Assembly (NCBI GenBank): GCA_034926785.1
Contig: JAYFQU010000018.1
Location: 1-64,000, forward strand
DNA length: 64,000 bases
DNA from: UBA7703 sp034926785
GTDB taxonomy: Bacteria; Bacillota; Clostridia; Christensenellales; CAG-138
Reading direction: 5' to 3'
The notes under the pieces were generated by a model, which made no database searches, was not told where the DNA came from, and saw only the letters and a program-made list of their open reading frames with translations. Positions within the stretch are counted from its first letter, which is position 1, and each line of letters begins with the position of its first letter. Of the stretch, positions 60,978 through 64,000 are shown piece after piece. The position numbers and the translations under genes are program-made.

Positions 60978-62012
60978 TTATTTTAAATAGAGCAGCAGGC
61001 ATACCGCCGAGAGCGCCGCCGTAAATATGGTATACATCGAGACGATTCGCGGCGCGGCCTGTCCGGATAGCTCAAAGTGACGGTGTAGCGGCGCGGCGCG
61101 AAAGAGTCTTCTGCCGTCTTCCCGCTTGAGGCTGACCGCCTGCAGAACCACGGAGATCATGGTCAGCGTAAAGCCGAATCCCATCAACGGAAGAATGAGA
61201 AATGAGCGGCTCAAAATCGCGATCATCGCGACCGCGCCACCAAGCGCAAGCGACCCGGTTGACCCGGCCTGCAGACGCGCAGGGTAGGTATTATATCGTA
61301 AAAATCCGATGCCGGCCCCTCCGACCGCCGCGGCAAACACCGCGCCGCCTTCGAGATTACCGCCCAGCAAAAACTCTCCGGTTTGATTGGCCGCCCTCGC
61401 CAGCGCGGCAAAGATGGCAACCATAAAAAGAGAATAAACCGCGCTCAAGCCCGTCACAAGGCCATCCATATCGTCCATCCTTTGCGCTGCATTGGTCTGC
61501 AGCAGGATGGTGATGATCACAAGCGGCACATACCAAAACCCCAAATCCCATTCACCGCCGGAGAGCGGCAGCTGAATCGCCGAGCCGATCAGAGGCGAGC
61601 GGTATGCCCAGACCGCTACAACGAGAGCGACGATAAACTCCACAAAGAGTTTTTGATATTCACGCAATCCAACTGATTCGTTGCCGCGTACCCTGATAAA
61701 ATCGTCTACGAATCCCAGCACACCGAGCGCAACCGTCGCAACCACCGCCGGCAGAGCAAACTCCATGCCATCCAGGCCGAAGATAAGCGGTGCTACCGAA
61801 ATTGCGAGCAACACAAACAGCCCCCCCATGGTTGGCACAGGGGCTTTTTGCGGCACAGGCTGTTTCTTTTTTTGCGAAATCGGCGGTTCCGGCTCCGGCA
61901 TGATCTCCCGTTGCTGTGCGGGCTTCAGCCGTTGCAGCAACGGCAGCAGAAGCGGGCCGAGCAGCCAGACAATCGCAAATGCCGTCAACGCGGTTAGAAC
62001 AATTTGAAACAT
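60978..62012 (-). CDS. mraY: MraY-like phospho-N-acetylmuramoyl-pentapeptide transferase with variant active site
   Basis: The 344-residue membrane protein has the MraY layout (about ten helices) with VDDFIRVRGNESVGL (Asp103, Asp104), NAAQRMDDMDGLVTG and APLHRHFELSG (His310, His312). Two motifs differ from the usual: NAVNLTDGLDGLA-type is NAAQRMDDMDGLV, and the FMGDTGS-type loop is LQAGSTGS, so the usual third catalytic Asp is Ser251. The reading frame is certain. It lies between murE and murD, but no murF is present. Either the enzyme is a divergent MraY or the gene makes a related phosphoglycosyl transferase. Confidence 0.82.
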   Translation of the reverse strand: MFQIVLTALTAFAIVWLLGPLLLPLLQRLKPAQQREIMPEPEPPISQKKKQPVPQKAPVPTMGGLFVLLAISVAPLIFGLDGMEFALPAVVATVALGVLGFVDDFIRVRGNESVGLREYQKLFVEFIVALVVAVWAYRSPLIGSAIQLPLSGGEWDLGFWYVPLVIITILLQTNAAQRMDDMDGLVTGLSAVYSLFMVAIFAALARAANQTGEFLLGGNLEGGAVFAAAVGGAGIGFLRYNTYPARLQAGSTGSLALGGAVAMIAILSRSFLILPLMGFGFTLTMISVVLQAVSLKREDGRRLFRAAPLHRHFELSGQAAPRIVSMYTIFTAALSAVCLLLYLK

Positions 62013-62151
62013 ATCGGTATTATACCCCCGAAAACCGGCGCCGGACAATCCCCTTTTCGCCTAGGCTGCCGTCTGAACGCACAAAACCCGCATTTTTCGC
62101 GACACGGAATCCACCGCGCGGTCAAAATGCGGGTCTGTTGCAAAGTTTGCG

Positions 62152-63585
62152 TTACAGCTCGGCGAGCAGTTCTTCGACGATCTCTTTGTCGTCAAAGTGA
62201 TACTTCGTGCCGTTGATCTCCTGATAGTTCTCATGCCCTTTTCCGGCAATCATGATCACGTCGTCGTTCTGCGCAATGGAAATCGCATACCGAATCGCTT
62301 CTTTACGGTTTTCGATGACGGTATATTTCGTTCCGCTGCGTTTCATGCCATCCTCGATGGATTCGATGATCGCCATTGGATCTTCCGTGCGCGGATTGTC
62401 GCTTGTGATGACCGCAAACTCAGAAAACCGGCCCGCAATCTCGCCCATGATGGGCCGCTTCGCGCGATCGCGATCGCCGCCGCAGCCAAAGACGCAGATG
62501 ACGCGCCCTTTTGCAAACTGCTGCACGGTCTTGAGCACGTTTTCCAATGCATCCGGCGTATGCGCATAGTCCACAAACACCGAGAACCCGCGATTTGTCT
62601 TGACCGGCTCCAGGCGCCCGGATACGCTGGTTAGCGATTCCAACCCCGCTTTGATGGCGCTGAGCTTGATGCCGATTGCGAGCGCCATACCCGCCGCCCC
62701 CATCGCATTAAAGACCGAGAACAGGCCGGGGATGGGCAGATTCATAAGCACTTCGCCATCGGGCGTATGCAGATCAAACCGTACGCCGTCGGTCGTGATG
62801 TCGATGTCCGTCGCGGAGATATCCGCGCGATCCCGCACGCCGAAGGTAAGAATCGGAATCGACAGCCCTTCCATAATGCGGGAGGAATATGGATCGTCCA
62901 CGTTAACAACCGCTTTTTTACTGTTGAGAAACAGGATTTTTTTCGCGGCCAGATAATTATCAAAGGATTTATGATAATCCAGATGATCCTGCGTCAGATT
63001 GGTAAAAAGGCCAACGTCAAACTTGATTCCATGCACGCGGTATTGTTCCAGCGCGTGGGAGCTCGTCTCCATCACCACGAGATCGACGTGCGCGTCCGCC
63101 ATCATGCGCAGAATGCGGAAGAGATCGACCGATTCCGGCGTCGTGCGGTCGGTATGAATGCTCTCGTTGCCAATCAGGTTTCGAATGGTGCCGATGACGC
63201 CGACCTTTTTACCCGCCTGTTCGGCGATCGCCTTGACCATGTAGGTCGTGGTCGTCTTGCCGTTCGTTCCGGTCACGCCGAGCATCATCATCTCCCGTTG
63301 CGGATATCCATAGAATGCCGCTGCCATCTCGGCCATCGCCTTACGCGCGTTTTTCACCACAATCTGCGGCGCGGCAATCGGCAGCTCGCGCTCGACCAGC
63401 AGCGCCGCCGCGCCGTTTTGAAGGGCGCCCTCGGCAAACGTATGCCCGTCCAGCAATGAGCCGACAATGCAGCAGAACATGCTGCCCTTTTTCACTTTAC
63501 GCGAGTCGTATTCGATGGAGACGATATCCGTGTCCTCGCCTTCATAGCGCAAACCGGACGCCATGGCCAGTTCCGAAAGCAGCAT
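62152..63585 (-). CDS. murE: UDP-MurNAc-tripeptide synthetase (meso-DAP type)
   Basis: The 477-residue protein is MurE: SRKVKKGSMFCCIVG, VTGTNGKTTTTYMVKAI (P-loop), ETSSHALEQYRVHG, TQDHLDYHKS, and DNPRTEDP (specificity motif for meso-diaminopimelate). It adds DAP to UDP-MurNAc-Ala-Glu, which implies a DAP-containing wall. GGGAGG precedes ATG 63585. Confidence 0.94.
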   Translation of the reverse strand: MLLSELAMASGLRYEGEDTDIVSIEYDSRKVKKGSMFCCIVGSLLDGHTFAEGALQNGAAALLVERELPIAAPQIVVKNARKAMAEMAAAFYGYPQREMMMLGVTGTNGKTTTTYMVKAIAEQAGKKVGVIGTIRNLIGNESIHTDRTTPESVDLFRILRMMADAHVDLVVMETSSHALEQYRVHGIKFDVGLFTNLTQDHLDYHKSFDNYLAAKKILFLNSKKAVVNVDDPYSSRIMEGLSIPILTFGVRDRADISATDIDITTDGVRFDLHTPDGEVLMNLPIPGLFSVFNAMGAAGMALAIGIKLSAIKAGLESLTSVSGRLEPVKTNRGFSVFVDYAHTPDALENVLKTVQQFAKGRVICVFGCGGDRDRAKRPIMGEIAGRFSEFAVITSDNPRTEDPMAIIESIEDGMKRSGTKYTVIENRKEAIRYAISIAQNDDVIMIAGKGHENYQEINGTKYHFDDKEIVEELLAEL

Positions 63586-63691
63586 CTGGAAACCTCCCGC
63601 TGCGCGGCCTTTGCCGCGCTGTTTCAAAATATAGATTCCATCCGTTTTGCATGTGCATGGCAAAACAAAATTAGTTCACCCGGTAGTGCCG

Positions 63692-64000
63692 TTATTGATC
63701 CGGTTCCGGCGTAACCTCCGGCTTCGCGGTTGTGCCCGGTTCCGGCGTCGGCGAGGGCGACGGCGACGGGAATGTGATGTAAATCGTCGTCCCCGGATCG
63801 ACCAGCGTTCCCTCCTCAACAGACTGCGTATCGATCAGGCCCGTGCACTGGGACTTATCAAAGCTCAGCAGCAGCCCGAGTTCCGCCAATCTATCGAACG
63901 CATCCTGCCTGCGCTTGCCAATGAGGTTCGGCACGGCTACCTGCGGCTTGTAGAGCTTGTCGTCGTTAAACGTCGTCATATTCGTGTAGAGGATGACGAT
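63692..64000 (-). CDS. Penicillin-binding protein with PASTA domain, 3' part
   Basis: The frame (103 codons in the window, open at the window edge) ends with a PASTA-type domain: VPNLIGKRRQDAFDRLAELGL and EEGTLVDPGTTIYITF, then a Pro/Ser/Thr-rich tail with repeated PSPSPTPEPG. It is most likely the C-terminus of a SpoVD/FtsI-type transpeptidase located before murE, as in many dcw clusters. The rest lies outside the window, so the exact paralogue is unknown. Confidence 0.75.
   Translation of the reverse strand: MVILYTNMTTFNDDKLYKPQVAVPNLIGKRRQDAFDRLAELGLLLSFDKSQCTGLIDTQSVEEGTLVDPGTTIYITFPSPSPSPTPEPGTTAKPEVTPEPDQ

Overview
The window reads as chromosomal DNA of an anaerobic, low-oxygen-tolerant member of the Clostridia (Bacillota). 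The support is the Clostridia-style Rex repressor, a Crp/Fnr-plus-ferredoxin module, an infC-rpmI-rplT operon with an L20-type leader, a CotH/VTC/DUF4956 cassette, meso-diaminopimelate-type MurE, a PASTA-domain transpeptidase and strong Shine-Dalgarno sequences. Base composition is moderately G+C rich. I cannot name the genus from sequence alone. No complete prophage, insertion sequence or CRISPR array is visible.

Layout. 0-8 kb: peroxide and redox genes (glutathione peroxidase with an OhrR-like regulator, ferredoxin-like protein with a divergent Crp/Fnr regulator, an XRE regulator fused to a complete desulfoferrodoxin, and an Fe-S/dual-FMN membrane protein with its ApbE flavinyltransferase). 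8-12.3 kb: fumarase alpha/beta, purA and purB, a unit that both makes and consumes fumarate. 12.3-16 kb: AraC regulator, Rex and an iron alcohol dehydrogenase. 16-18.2 kb: three orphan phage-tail-like genes. 18.2-27.7 kb: an NCS2 permease and a seven-gene minus-strand catabolic operon built around FdrA/DUF1116/DUF2877 (the AllFGH-type oxamate carbamoyltransferase family) with a thiolase-fold protein lacking its nucleophilic cysteine, a DUF35 partner, a cyclase-family hydrolase and a GNAT-like protein. 28-30 kb: pfkA and a hydrolase. 30-36 kb: a Gtr/Arn-like lipid-linked sugar transfer operon. 36-42.8 kb: WbqC-like protein, epimerase, acyltransferase, galM and rlmI. 43-47.5 kb: CotH/VTC/DUF4956 cassette and corA. 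47.5-54.2 kb: diguanylate cyclase, SH3-repeat exported protein, ImmR/ImmA pair, two tRNAs, GyrI-like protein and MFS transporter. 54.2-59.3 kb: infC-rpmI-rplT, a regulator/MFS pair, a TrmH-family methyltransferase and an isochorismatase-like hydrolase. 59.5-64 kb: murD, mraY and murE and the end of a penicillin-binding protein, on the minus strand.

Two unrelated families of about 170-200 bp non-coding repeats stand out, three copies each. Every copy is a chain of hairpins, lies directly downstream of a gene in the same orientation relative to that gene (the gene upstream of the first copy lies outside the window), and sits between two terminator hairpins. In several copies the two flanking hairpins are near-identical. 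I consider this and the FdrA/thiolase operon the two most novel signals. Other oddities are a probable AUC start codon for infC, a MraY whose usual catalytic aspartate is serine, an upstream ORF coupled to corA, and the XRE-desulfoferrodoxin fusion.
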